Source: Mimachlamys varia
Taxonomy: Eukaryota; Mollusca; Bivalvia; Pectinida; Pectinidae
Assembly: GCA_947623455.1 (NCBI GenBank)
Contig: OX392527.1
Span: 7,064,001 to 7,128,000, forward strand
Reading direction: 5' to 3'
DNA: 64,000 nucleotides
How positions within the stretch are numbered: the stretch's first letter is position 1; the number at the start of each line of letters is the position of its first letter. The notes beneath the pieces were generated by a model, which made no database searches, was not told where the DNA came from, and worked only from the letters and a program-made list of their open reading frames with translations. Position numbers and translations under genes: made by a program. Below are positions 51,401-64,000 of the stretch, in pieces.

Positions 51401-54400
51401 AGGACCTTACCTATACGTTAGAACATTACCTATACGTTAGAACCTTACCTATACGTTAGAACCCTACCTATACGTTAGAACCTTACCTATACGTTAGGAC
51501 CTTACCTATACGTTATAACCTTACCTATACGTTAGAACCTTACATATACGTTAGAACCTTACCTATACGTTAGAACATTACCTATATGTTAGAGCCTTAC
51601 CTATACGTTAGAACCTTACCTATACGTTAGAACCTTACCTATACGTTAGAACCTTACCTATACGTTAGAACCCTACCTATACGTTAGAACATTACCTATA
51701 CGTTAGAACCTTACATATACGTTAGAACCTTACCTATACGTTAGAACCCTACCTATACGTTAGAACATTACCTATACGTTAGAACCTTACATATACGTTA
51801 GAACCCTACCTATACGTTAGAACCTTACCTATACGTTAGAACCCTACCTATACGTTAGAACATTACCTATACGTTAGAACCCTACCTATACGTTAGAACA
51901 TTACCTATACGTTAGAACATTACCTATACGTTAGAACCTTACCTATACGTTAGAACCTTACATATACGTTAGAACCTTACCTATACGTTAGAACATTACC
52001 TATATGTTAGAGCCTTACCTATACGTTAGAACATTACCTATACGTTAGAACCTTACCTATACGTTATAACCTTACCTATACGTTAGAACCTTACCTATAC
52101 GTTAGAACCTTACCTATACGTTATAACCCTACCTATACGTTAGAGCCTTACCTATACGTTAGAACATTACCTATACGTTAGAACCCTACCTATACGTTAG
52201 AACCTTACCTATACGTTAGAACCTTACCTATACGTTAGAACATTACCTATACGTTAGAACATTACCTATACGTTATAACATTACCTATACGTTATAACAT
52301 TACCTATACGTTAGAACATTACCTATACGTTATAACCTTACCTATACGTTAGAACCTTACCTATACGTTAGAACCCTACCTATACGTTAGAACATTACCT
52401 ATACGTTATAACATTACCTATACGTTAGAACATTACCTATACGTTATAACCTTACCTATACGTTAGAACCTCACCTATACGTTAGAACCCTACCTATACG
52501 TTAGAACATTACCTATACGTTATAACCTTACCTATACGTTAGAACATTACCTATACGTTAGAACCCTACCTATACGTAGAACCTTACCTATACGTTAGGA
52601 CCTTACCTATACTTTAGAACCTTACCTATATGTTAGAACCTTACCTATACGTTAGAACCTTACCTATACGTAGAACCCTACCTATACGTTAGAACCCTAC
52701 CTATACGTAGAACCCTACCTATACGTTAGAACATTACCTATACGTTAGGACCTTACCTATACGTTAGAACATTACCTATACGTTAGAACCCTACCTATAC
52801 GTAGAACCTTACCTATACGTTAGAACCTTACCTATACGTTAGAACATTACCTATACGTTAGAACATTACCTACACGTAGAACCCTACCTATACGTTAGAA
52901 CCCTACCTATACGTTAGAACCCTACCTATACGTTAGAACCTTACCTATACGTAGAACCTTACCTATACGTTAGGACCTTACCTATACGTTATAACCTTAC
53001 CTATACGTTAGAACCTTACCTATACGTTAGAACCTTACCTATACGTAGAACCTTACCTATACGTTAGAACCTTACCTATACGTTAGAACCTTACCTATAC
53101 GTTAGAACCTTACCTATACGTAGAACCCTACCTATACGTTAGAACCTTACCTATACGTTATAACCTTACCTATATGTTAGAACCTTACCTATACGTTAGA
53201 ACATTACCTATATGTTAGAACCCTACCTATACGTTATAACCTTACCTATACGTTATAACCTTACCTATATGTTAGAACCTTACCTATACGTTATAACCTT
53301 ACCTATATGTTAGAACCTTACCTATACGTTATAACATTACCTATACGTTAGAACCCTACCTATACGTTAGAACCTTACCTATACGTAGAACCTTACCTAT
53401 ACGTTAGAGCCTTACCTATACGTTAGAACCTTACCTATACGTAGAACCTTACCTATACGTAGAACCTTACCTATACGTTAGGACCTTACCTATACGTTAT
53501 AACCTTACCTATACGTTAGAACCCTACCTATACGTTAGAACATTACCTATACGTTAGAACATTACCTATACGTAGAACCCTACCTATACGTTAGAACATT
53601 ACCTATACGTTAGAACATTACCTATACGTTAGAACCCTACCTATACGTTAGAACCTTACCTATACGTTAGAACCTTACCTATACGTTAGGACCTTACCTA
53701 TACGTTAGAACCCTACCTATACGTTAGAACCTTACCTATACGTTAGAACATTACCTATACGTTAGAACATTACCTATACGTTAGAACATTACCTATACGT
53801 TAGGACCTTACCTATACGTTAGAACATTACCTATACGTTATAACCTTACCTACACGTAGAACCCTACCTATACGTTAGAACATTACCTATACGTTAGAAC
53901 ATTACCTATACGTTAGAACCCTACCTATACGTTAGAACATTACCTATACGTTATAACCTTACCTATACGTTAGAACCTTACCTATACTTTAGAACCTTAC
54001 CTATACGTTAGAACATTACCTATACGTTAGAACCTTACCTATACGTAGAACCCTACCTATACGTTAGAACCCTACCTATACGTTAGAACCCTACCTATAC
54101 GTTAGAACCTTACCTATACGTTAGAACCTTACCTATACTTTAGAACCTTACCTATACGTTAGAACCTTACCTATACGTTAGAACCTTACCTATACGTTAG
54201 AACATTACCTATACGTAGAACCTTACCTATACGTTAGAACCTTACCTATACGTTAGAACCTTACCTATACGTTAGAACCCTACCTATACGTTATAACCTT
54301 ACCTATACGTTAGAACATTACCTATACGTTAGAACCTTACCTATACGTAGAACCCTACCTATACGTTAGAACCTTACCTATACGTTAGAACCTTACCTAT

Positions 54401-56512
54401 ACGTTAGAACCTTACCTATACGTTAGAACATTACCTATACGTTAGAACATTACCTATACGTTAGAACATTACCTATACGTTATAACCTTACCTATACGTT
54501 AGAACCTTACCTATACGTTAGAACCCTACCTATACGTTAGAACATTACCTATACGTTAGAACCTTACCTATACGTTAGAACCCTACCTATACGTTATAAC
54601 CTTACCTATACGTTAGAACCTTACCTATACGTTAGAACCCTACCTATACGTTATAACATTACCTATACGTTATAACATTACCTATACGTTAGAACATTAC
54701 CTATACGTTAGAACCTTACCTATACGTTAGAACCTTACCTATACGTTATAACCTTACCTATACGTTAGAACCTTACCTATACGTTAGAACCCTACCTATA
54801 CGTTATAACATTACCTATACGTTATAACATTACCTATACGTTAGAACCTTACCTATACGTTAGAGCCTTACCTATACGTTAGAACCTTACCTATACGTTA
54901 GAACATTACCTATACGTTAGAACATTACCTATACGTAGAACCCTACCTATACGTAGAACCTTACCTATACGTAGAACCTTACCTATACGTTAGAACATTA
55001 CCTATACGTTAGAACATTACCTATACGTAGAACCCTACCTATACGTTAGAACCTTACCTATACGTTATAACATTACCTATACGTTATAACCTTACCTATA
55101 CGTTAGAACCTTACCTATACGTTATAACCTTACCTATACGTTATAACCTTACCTATACGTTATAACCTTACCTATACGTTAGAACCCTACCTATACGTTA
55201 GAACCTTACCTATACGTTAGAACATTACCTATATGTTAGAGCCTTACCTATACGTTAGAACATTACCTATATGTTAGAGCCTTACCTATACGTTAGAACA
55301 TTACCTATACGTTAGGACCTTACCTATATGTTATAACCCTACCTATACGTTAGGACCTTACCTATACGTTATAACCCTACCTATACGTTATAACCTTACC
55401 TATACGTTATAACCTTACCTATACGTTATAACCTTACCTATACGTTAGAACCTTACCTATACGTTAGAACCTTACCTATACGTTAGAACCTTACGTATAC
55501 GTTAGAACCTTACCTATACGTAGAACATTACCTATACGTTATAACCTTACCTATACGTTATAACCTTACCTATACGTTATAACCTTACCTATACGTTATA
55601 ACCTTACCTATACGTTAGAACATTACCTATACGTTATAACCTTACCTATATGTTATAACCTTACCTATACGTTATAACCTTACCTATACGTTAGAACCTT
55701 ACCTATACGTTAGAACATTACCTATACGTTAGAACCCTACCTATATGTTAGAACATTACCTATACGTTATAACCTTACCTATATGTTATAACCTTACCTA
55801 TACGTTATAACCTTACCTATACGTTATAACCTTACCTATACGTTATAACCTTACCTATACGTTATAACCTTACCTATAAGTTATAACAATACCTATATGT
55901 TAGAACATTACCTATACGTTATAACCCTACCTATACGTTAGAACATTACCTATACGTTATAACCTTACCTATACGTTAGAACCTTACCTATATGTTATAA
56001 CCTTACCTATACGTTAGAACCTTACCTATACGTTAGAACCTTACCTATACGTTAGAACCTTACCTATACGTAGAACCCTACCTATACGTTAGAACCTTAC
56101 CTATACGTTAGAACATTACCTATACGTTAGAACCCTACCTATACGTTAGAACCTTACCTATACGTTAGAACATTACCTATACGTTAGAACATTACCTATA
56201 CGTTAGAACATTACCTATACGTTAGAACATTACCTTTACGTTAGAACCCTACCTATACGTTAGAACCCTACCTATACGTTAGAACCTTACCTATACGTTA
56301 GAACCCTACCTATACGTTAGAACCTTACCTATACGTTAGAACCTTACCTATACGTTAGAACATTACCTATACGTAGAACCCTACCTATACGTTAGAACAT
56401 TACCTATACGTTAGAACCTTACCTATACGTTAGAACCCTACCTATACGTTAGAACATTACCTATACGTTATAACCTTACCTATACGTTAGAACCCTACCT
56501 ATACGTAGAACA

Positions 56513-57375
56513 TTACCTACACGTAGAACCTTACCTATACGTTAGAACCCTACCTATACGTTAGAACATTACCTATACGTAGAACCCTACCTATACGTTA
56601 GAACCCTACCTATACGTAGAACCTTACCTATATGTAGAACCTTACCTATACGTTAGAACCTTACCTATACGTTAGAACATTACCTATACGTAGAACCCTA
56701 CCTATACGTTAGAACCCTACCTATACGTAGAACATTACCTACACGTAGAACCTTACCTATACGTTAGAACATTACCTACACGTAGAACCTTACCTATACG
56801 TAGAACATTACCTACACGTAGAACCTTACCTATACGTTAGAACATTACCTACACGTAGAACCTTACCTATACGTTAGAACATTACCTACACGTAGAACCT
56901 TACCTATACGTAGAACATTACCTACACGTAGAACCTTACCTATACGTAGAACATTACCTACACGTAGAACCTTACCTATACGTTAGAACATTACCTACAC
57001 GTAGAACCTTACCTACACGTTAGAACATTACCTACACGTAGAACCCTACCTATACGTTAGAACATTACCTACACGTAGAACCCTACCTATACGTTAGAAC
57101 ATTACCTACACGTAGAACCTTACCTATACGTTAGAACATTACCTACACGTAGAACCTTACCTATACGTAGAACATTACCTACACGTAGAACCTTACCTAT
57201 ACGTAGAACATTACCTACACGTAGAACCTTACCTATACGTTAGAACATTACCTACACGTAGAACCTTACCTATACGTTAGAACATTACCTACACGTAGAA
57301 CCTTACCTATACGTTAGAACATTACCTACACGTAGAACCCTACCTATACGTTAGAACATTACCTACACGTAGAAC
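56513..57375. repeat. CACG-variant dimer block, left copy
   Basis: In this block units alternate between CATTACCTACACGTAGAAC and CCTTACCTATACGTTAGAAC forms, giving a 36-38-bp dimer repeated about 23 times. It is the most regular stretch of the 19-bp array and has a near twin at 59702-60650. Confidence 0.88.
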
Positions 57376-59701
57376 CCTACCTATACGTTAGAACATTACC
57401 TATACGTTAGAACATTACCTATACGTTAGAACATTACCTATACGTTATAACCTTACCTATACGTTAGAACCTTACCTATACGTTAGAACCCTACCTATAC
57501 GTTAGAACATTACCTATACGTTAGAACCTTACCTATACGTTAGAACCCTACCTATACGTTATAACCTTACCTATACGTTAGAACCTTACCTATACGTTAG
57601 AACCCTACCTATACGTTATAACATTACCTATACGTTATAACATTACCTATACGTTAGAACATTACCTATACGTTAGAACCTTACCTATACGTTAGAACCT
57701 TACCTATACGTTATAACCTTACCTATACGTTAGAACCTTACCTATACGTTAGAACCTTACCTATACGTTATAACATTACCTATACGTTATAACATTACCT
57801 ATACGTTAGAACATTACCTATACGTTAGAGCCTTACCTATACGTTAGAACCTTACCTATACGTTAGAACATTACCTATACGTTAGAACATTACCTATACG
57901 TAGAACCCTACCTATACGTAGAACCTTACCTATACGTAGAACCTTACCTATACGTTAGAACATTACCTATACGTTAGAACATTACCTATACGTAGAACCC
58001 TACCTATACGTTAGAACCTTACCTATACGTTATAACATTACCTATACGTTATAACCTTACCTATACGTTAGAACCTTACCTATACGTTATAACCTTACCT
58101 ATACGTTATAACCTTACCTATACGTTATAACCTTACCTATACGTTAGAACCCTACCTATACGTTAGAACCTTACCTATACGTTAGAACATTACCTATATG
58201 TTAGAGCCTTACCTATACGTTAGAACATTACCTATATGTTAGAGCCTTACCTATACGTTAGAACATTACCTATACGTTAGGACCTTACCTATATGTTATA
58301 ACCCTACCTATACGTTAGGACCTTACCTATACGTTATAACCCTACCTATACGTTATAACCTTTCCTATACGTTATAACCTTACCTATACGTTATAACCTT
58401 ACCTATACGTTAGAACCTTACCTATACGTTAGAACCTTACCTATACGTTAGAACCTTACGTATACGTTAGAACCTTACCTATACGTAGAACATTACCTAT
58501 ACGTTATAACCTTACCTATACGTTATAACCTTACCTATACGTTATAACCTTACCTATACGTTATAACCTTACCTATACGTTAGAACATTACCTATACGTT
58601 ATAACCTTACCTATACGTTAGAACCCTACCTATACGTTAGAACCCTACCTATACGTTATAACCTTTCCTATACGTTATAACCTTACGTATACGTTAGAAC
58701 CTTACCTATACGTAGAACATTACCTATACGTTATAACCTTACCTATACGTTAGAACCTTACGTATACGTTAGAACCTTACCTATACGTAGAACATTACCT
58801 ATACGTTATAACATTACCTATACGTTATAACCTTACCTATATGTTATAACCTTACCTATACGTTATAACCTTACCTATACGTTAGAACCTTACCTATACG
58901 TTAGAACATTACCTATACGTTATAACCCTACCTATATGTTAGAACATTACCTATACGTTATAACCTTACCTATATGTTATAACCTTACCTATACGTTAGA
59001 ACCTTACCTATACGTTATAACCTTACCTATACGTTATAACCTTACCTATACGTTATAACCTTACCTATAAGTTATAACCCTACCTATATGTTAGAACATT
59101 ACCTATACGTTATAACCCTACCTATACGTTAGAACATTACCTATACGTTATAACCTTACCTATACGTTAGAACCTTACCTATATGTTATAACCTTACCTA
59201 TACGTTAGAACCTTACCTATACGTTAGAACCTTACCTATACGTTAGAACCTTACCTATACGTAGAACCCTACCTATACGTTAGAACCTTACCTATACGTT
59301 AGAACATTACCTATACGTTAGAACCCTACCTATACGTTAGAACCTTACCTATACGTTAGAACATTACCTATACGTTAGAACATTACCTATACGTTAGAAC
59401 ATTACCTATACGTTAGAACATTACCTATACGTTAGAACCCTACCTATACGTTAGAACCCTACCTATACGTTAGAACCTTACCTATACGTTAGAACCCTAC
59501 CTATACGTTAGAACCTTACCTATACGTTAGAACCTTACCTATACGTTAGAACATTACCTATACGTAGAACCCTACCTATACGTTAGAACATTACCTATAC
59601 GTTAGAACCTTACCTATACGTTAGAACCCTACCTATACGTTAGAACATTACCTATACGTTATAACCTTACCTATACGTTAGAACCCTACCTATACGTAGA
59701 A

Positions 59702-60650
59702 CATTACCTACACGTAGAACCTTACCTATACGTTAGAACATTACCTACACGTAGAACCTTACCTATACGTAGAACCCTACCTATACGTTAGAACATTACC
59801 TATACGTAGAACCCTACCTATACGTTAGAACCCTACCTATACGTAGAACCTTACCTATACGTAGAACCTTACCTATACGTTAGAACCTTACCTATACGTT
59901 AGAACATTACCTATACGTAGAACCCTACCTATACGTTAGAACCCTACCTATACGTAGAACATTACCTACACGTAGAACCTTACCTATACGTTAGAACATT
60001 ACCTACACGTAGAACCTTACCTATACGTAGAACATTACCTACACGTAGAACCTTACCTATACGTTAGAACATTACCTACACGTAGAACCTTACCTATACG
60101 TTAGAACATTACCTACACGTAGAACCTTACCTATACGTAGAACATTACCTACACGTAGAACCTTACCTATACGTAGAACATTACCTACACGTAGAACCTT
60201 ACCTATACGTTAGAACATTACCTACACGTAGAACCTTACCTATACGTTAGAACATTACCTACACGTAGAACCCTACCTATACGTTAGAACATTACCTACA
60301 CGTAGAACCCTACCTATACGTTAGAACATTACCTACACGTAGAACCTTACCTATACGTTAGAACATTACCTACACGTAGAACCTTACCTATACGTTAGAA
60401 CATTACCTACACGTAGAACCTTACCTATACGTAGAACATTACCTACACGTAGAACCTTACCTATACGTAGAACATTACCTACACGTAGAACCTTACCTAT
60501 ACGTTAGAACATTACCTACACGTAGAACCTTACCTATACGTTAGAACATTACCTACACGTAGAACCTTACCTATACGTTAGAACATTACCTACACGTAGA
60601 ACCCTACCTATACGTTAGAACATTACCTACACGTAGAACCCTACCTATAC
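59702..60650. repeat. CACG-variant dimer block, right copy
   Basis: Same alternation of CTACACGTAG and CTATACGTTAG units as in the left block, about 25 dimers. Its place in the 3-kb duplication shows that dimer amplification came before, or continued after, the larger duplication. Confidence 0.88.
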
Positions 60651-61944
60651 GTTAGAACATTACCTATACGTTATAACATTACCTATACGTTATAACCTTA
60701 CCTATACGTTAGAACCTTACCTATACGTTAGAACATTACCTATACGTTAGAACATTACCTACACGTAGAACCCTACCTATACGTTAGAACATTACCTATA
60801 TGTTAGAACCTTACCTATACGTTAGAACCCTACCTATACGTTATAACATTACCTATACGTTATAACCTTACCTATACGTTAGAACCTTACCTATACGTTA
60901 TAACATTACCTATACGTTATAACCTTACCTATACGTTAGAACCTTACCTATACGTTATAACCTTACCTATACGTTATAACATTACCTATACGTTATAACC
61001 TTACCTATACGTTAGAACCTTACCTATACGTTAGAACCTTACCTATACGTTATAACCTTACCTATACGTTAGAACCTTACCGATATGTTAGAACATTACC
61101 TATACGTTATAACATTACCTATACGTTATAACATTACCTATACGTTATAACCTTACCTATACGTTATAACATTACCTATACGTTATAACCTTACCTATAC
61201 GTTAGAACATTACCTATACGTTAGAACCTTACCTATACGTTAGAACCCTACCTATACGTTAGAACCTTACCTATACGTTAGAACCTTACCTATACGTTAT
61301 AACATTACCTATACGTTAGAACCTTACCTATACGTTAGAACATTACCTATACGTTAGAACCCTACCTATATGTTAGAACCTTACCTATACGTTATAACCT
61401 TACCTATACGTTAGAACCCTACCTATACGTAGAACCTTACCTATACGTTATAACATTACCTATACGTTAGAACCTTACCTATACGTTATAACCTTACCTA
61501 TACGTTATAACATTACCTATACGTTAGAACCTTACCTATACGTTAGAACCTTACCTATACGTTAGAACATTACCTATACGTTAGAACCTTACCTATACGT
61601 TATAACATTACCTATACGTTAGAACCTTACCTATACGTTAGAACCTTACCTATACGTTAGAACCTTACCTATACGTTAGAACCTTACCTATATGTCATAA
61701 CCTTACCTATATGTTATAACCTTACCTATACGTTAGAACCTTACCTATACGTTAGAACCTTACCTATACGTTAGAACCTTACCTATATGTTATAACCTTA
61801 CCTATACGTTAGAACCTTACCTATACGTTATAACCTTACCTATACGTTATAACCTTACCTATACGTTAGAACCTTACCTATACGTTAGAACCTTACCTAT
61901 ACGTTATAACCTTACCTATACGTTAGAACCCTACCTATACTTTA

Positions 61945-62404
61945 GCATTGAACTGTTGCCAAATAGATATTGAATTGCATATTTTTAAAACTGAGTAAAC
62001 GCGACCTTCTTATTGGCTGATAGGTCAGAGCGTAATAGATTGAATGTGACGTGATCAGGAATATGGTAAAAACCTCACACTTCTCACTTCCTAATTAAAC
62101 AGCATTAGGAGACAGCGCTAAAAGGAATTCTGTGGAGGGAAATGGATCTAATATGGAAATACAAATCTAAATCTCGTTAAATCATGGCGGTTCTATAATG
62201 AATATAATGACAACGCTGGAGATCATCTCACGATATTATTACAATTAATCAACATTAATGTTAGTGCGAGGTACTTCATTAATTACAACACACGCGGAAT
62301 ACAAATCTGAAAACAACGGAACCACTTCTCGTCTGATCACGTGACCATCTGATCGTGTACACGTAAAGCTAAACAACCACCATGTGCCCGTGTAAAGTAA
62401 GAAT
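61945..62404. other. Unique spacer with E-box-like palindrome
   Basis: Non-repetitive AT-rich DNA between the 19-bp and 44-bp arrays. It contains a perfect TCACGTGA palindrome (62337-62344, within GATCACGTGACC) and a reverse CCAAT (TTATTGGCTGAT near 62010). No ORF or RNA gene is evident. Confidence 0.6.
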
Positions 62405-64000
62405 TGACTGTCTCGACGCTATAATGCACTCTTGTAAACGATAAACTTAATTGTTCACTCTCTCATCGCTATAATACACTCTTGTAAACGATAAACTTGA
62501 TCGTTCACTGTCTCAACGCTAAAAAACAATCATGTGAAGTATAAACTTGATCGTTCTGTCTTACCGCTAAAAACAATCACATAAATGATAAACTTGATCG
62601 TTCACTGTCTCAACGCTAACACAATCATATAAATGATAAACTTGATCGTTCATTGTCTCAACGTTTACTCGTGTAAATGATAAACTTGATAATTCACTGT
62701 CTCAACGTTTACTCGTGTAAATGATAAACGTGATAGTTCACTGTCTCAACGTTTACTCGTGTAATTGATAAACGTGATAGTTCACTGTCACAACGTTTAC
62801 TCGTGTAAATGATAAACTTGATCGTTCACTGTTTCAACGTTTACTCGTGTAAATGATAAACGTGATAATTCACTGTCACAACGTGTACTCGTGTAAATGA
62901 TAAACGTGATAGTTCACTGTCTCAACGTTTACTCGTGTAAATGATAAACTTGATCGTTCACTGTCACAACGTGTACTCGTGTAAATGATAAACGTGATAG
63001 TTCACTGTCACAACGTTTACTCGTGTAAATGATAAACTTGATCGTTCACTGTCTCAACGTTTACTCGTGTAAATGATAAACTTGATAGTTCACTGTCTCA
63101 ACGTTTTCTCGTGTAAATCATAAACTTGATAGTTCACTGTCTCAACGTTTACTCGTGTAAATGATAAACTTGATAATTCACTGTCTCAACGTTTACTCGT
63201 GTAAATGATGAACTTGATAGTTCACTGTTTCAACGTTTACTCATGTAAATGATAAACTTGATCGTTCACTGTCTCAACGTTTACTCGTGTAAATGATAAA
63301 CTTGATCGTTCACTGTTTCAACGTTTACTCGTGTAAATGATAAACTTGATCGTTCACTGTTTCAACGTTTACTCGTGTAAATGATAAACTTGATCGTTCA
63401 CTGTTTCAACGTTTTCTCGTGTAAATGATAAACTTGATCGTTCACTGTCTCAACGTTTACTCGTGTAAATGATAAACTTGATAGTTCACTGTCTCAACGT
63501 TTACTCGTGTAAATGATAAACGTGATAGTTCACTGTCTCAACGTTTACTCGTGTAAATGATAAACGTGATAATTCACTGTCACATCGTTTACTCGTGTAA
63601 ATGATAAACTTGATCGTTCACTGTCTCAACGTTTACTCGTGTAAATGATAAACGTGATAATTCACTGTCACAACGTGTACTCGTGTAAATGATAAACGTG
63701 ATAGTTCACTGTCTCAACGTTTACTCGTGTAAATGATAAACTTGATCGTTCACTGTCACAACGTGTACTCGTGTAAATGATAAACATGATAGTTCACTGT
63801 CACAACGTTTACTCGTGTAAATGATAAACTTGATCGTTCACTGTCTCAACGTTTACTCGTGTAAATGATAAACTTGATCGTTCACTGTCTCAACGTTTAC
63901 TCGTGTAAATGATAAACTTGATAGTTCACTGTCTCAACGTTTACTCTTGTAAATGATAAACTTGATAATTCACTGTCTCAACGTTTACTCGTGTAAATGA
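62405..64000. repeat. 44-bp minisatellite array (about 36 copies, runs off right edge)
   Basis: Units contain CTTGATCGTTCACTGTCTCA, then ACGTTTACTCGTGTAAATGA, then TAAA. The period is 44 bp (for example CTGTCT at 63841 and 63885). The leftmost units (62405-62640) are strongly diverged, with ATAATGCACTC or AAAACAATC in place of TTTACTC and different lengths; the remainder is homogeneous. Variants are GATCG/GATAG/GATAA, AACTTG/AACGTG, and CTGTCTCAACGTTT/CTGTCACAACGTGT. An 18-unit (792-bp) duplication is visible from CGTGATAATT at 62861 and 63653. The array continues beyond the window. Confidence 0.96.

Larger units (their letters stand above)
55180..60660. repeat. About 3-kb tandem duplication within the 19-bp array
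   Basis: ATATGTTAGAGCC at 55231 and 58196, and TTACGTATACG at 55491 and 58456, are each offset by 2965 bases. The start of the CTACACG-rich block (56516 and 59707) is offset by 3191, so the right copy gained about 226 bases; extra TTACGTATACG units near 58684 and 58750 account for that. Confidence 0.85.
30232..61944. repeat. Giant 18/19-bp satellite array (about 31.7 kb, roughly 1,680 copies)
   Basis: The basic unit is ACGTTAGAACCTTACCTAT (19 bp). Variation is concentrated at a few positions: GTTAGAAC, GTTATAAC, GTTAGGAC or 18-bp GTAGAAC; then CCTT, CATT or CCCT before ACC; and CGT/TGT at the single CpG. Rarer variants (ACACGTAG, CAGAAC, GTTAGAGCC, AAACGTAG) mark subregions. There is no interruption by other DNA. 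Stops occur in most frames; only runs of three-unit 57-bp blocks stay open. The array starts just after ATGCAAGGTATACG and ends at CTATACTTTAGCATTG. The CCCT form contains AACCCTA, seven bases of the telomeric repeat, but it is not telomeric DNA. Confidence 0.98.

Noticed and set aside
30232..61944. Telomere array
   Set aside because: The unit is 19 bp and only one variant class contains seven telomere-like bases; there are no runs of TTAGGG or its complement.
28920..64000. CRISPR array
   Set aside because: The arrays are head-to-tail tandem repeats without unique spacers, and nothing else suggests a prokaryote.

Overview
This window looks like eukaryotic, probably marine-invertebrate, non-coding DNA, with a bivalve or other mollusc as the best guess. 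That guess is inferred only from the style of the satellites and small transposons; nothing in the window identifies a species. I see no convincing conserved protein-coding gene, no rRNA and no tRNA. By my estimate about 87% of the window is tandem repeat. Nearly all long open frames are by-products of repeat units that lack stop codons.

Layout: a 31-bp minisatellite (1-3737, running off the left edge); unique DNA (3738-4630); a G-rich 51/47-bp minisatellite (4631-10966); unique DNA with a small 47-bp repeat (10967-11903); a possible 1-kb inverted-repeat transposon bounded by TTAA (11904-12902); a 35-bp array (12911-13545); a 33-bp array (13586-14377); unique DNA (14378-15059); and a 57/58-bp array (15060-22924). 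That array is interrupted by a composite non-satellite insertion (22925-23811), then resumes in phase (23812-24757). Next come 2.7 kb of unique DNA with a possible decayed retroelement (24758-27494), a 34-bp array (27495-28217), unique DNA (28218-28919), a 40/52-bp array (28920-30183), a huge 18/19-bp satellite of about 31.7 kb (30232-61944), short unique DNA (61945-62404), and a 44-bp array that runs off the right edge (62405-64000).

The main interest is structural. Nine different tandem-repeat families lie side by side. Several carry higher-order duplications of 0.35 to 3 kb, and one has a mobile-element insertion nearly in register with a repeat unit. Five of the nine units contain the 5'-splice-donor-like word AGGTRA on one strand, and some families share other short words. 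This fits a recombination- and slippage-prone locus such as subtelomeric or other heterochromatic DNA; that is inference. Copy numbers are array span divided by unit length, and boundaries are good to a few bases at best.
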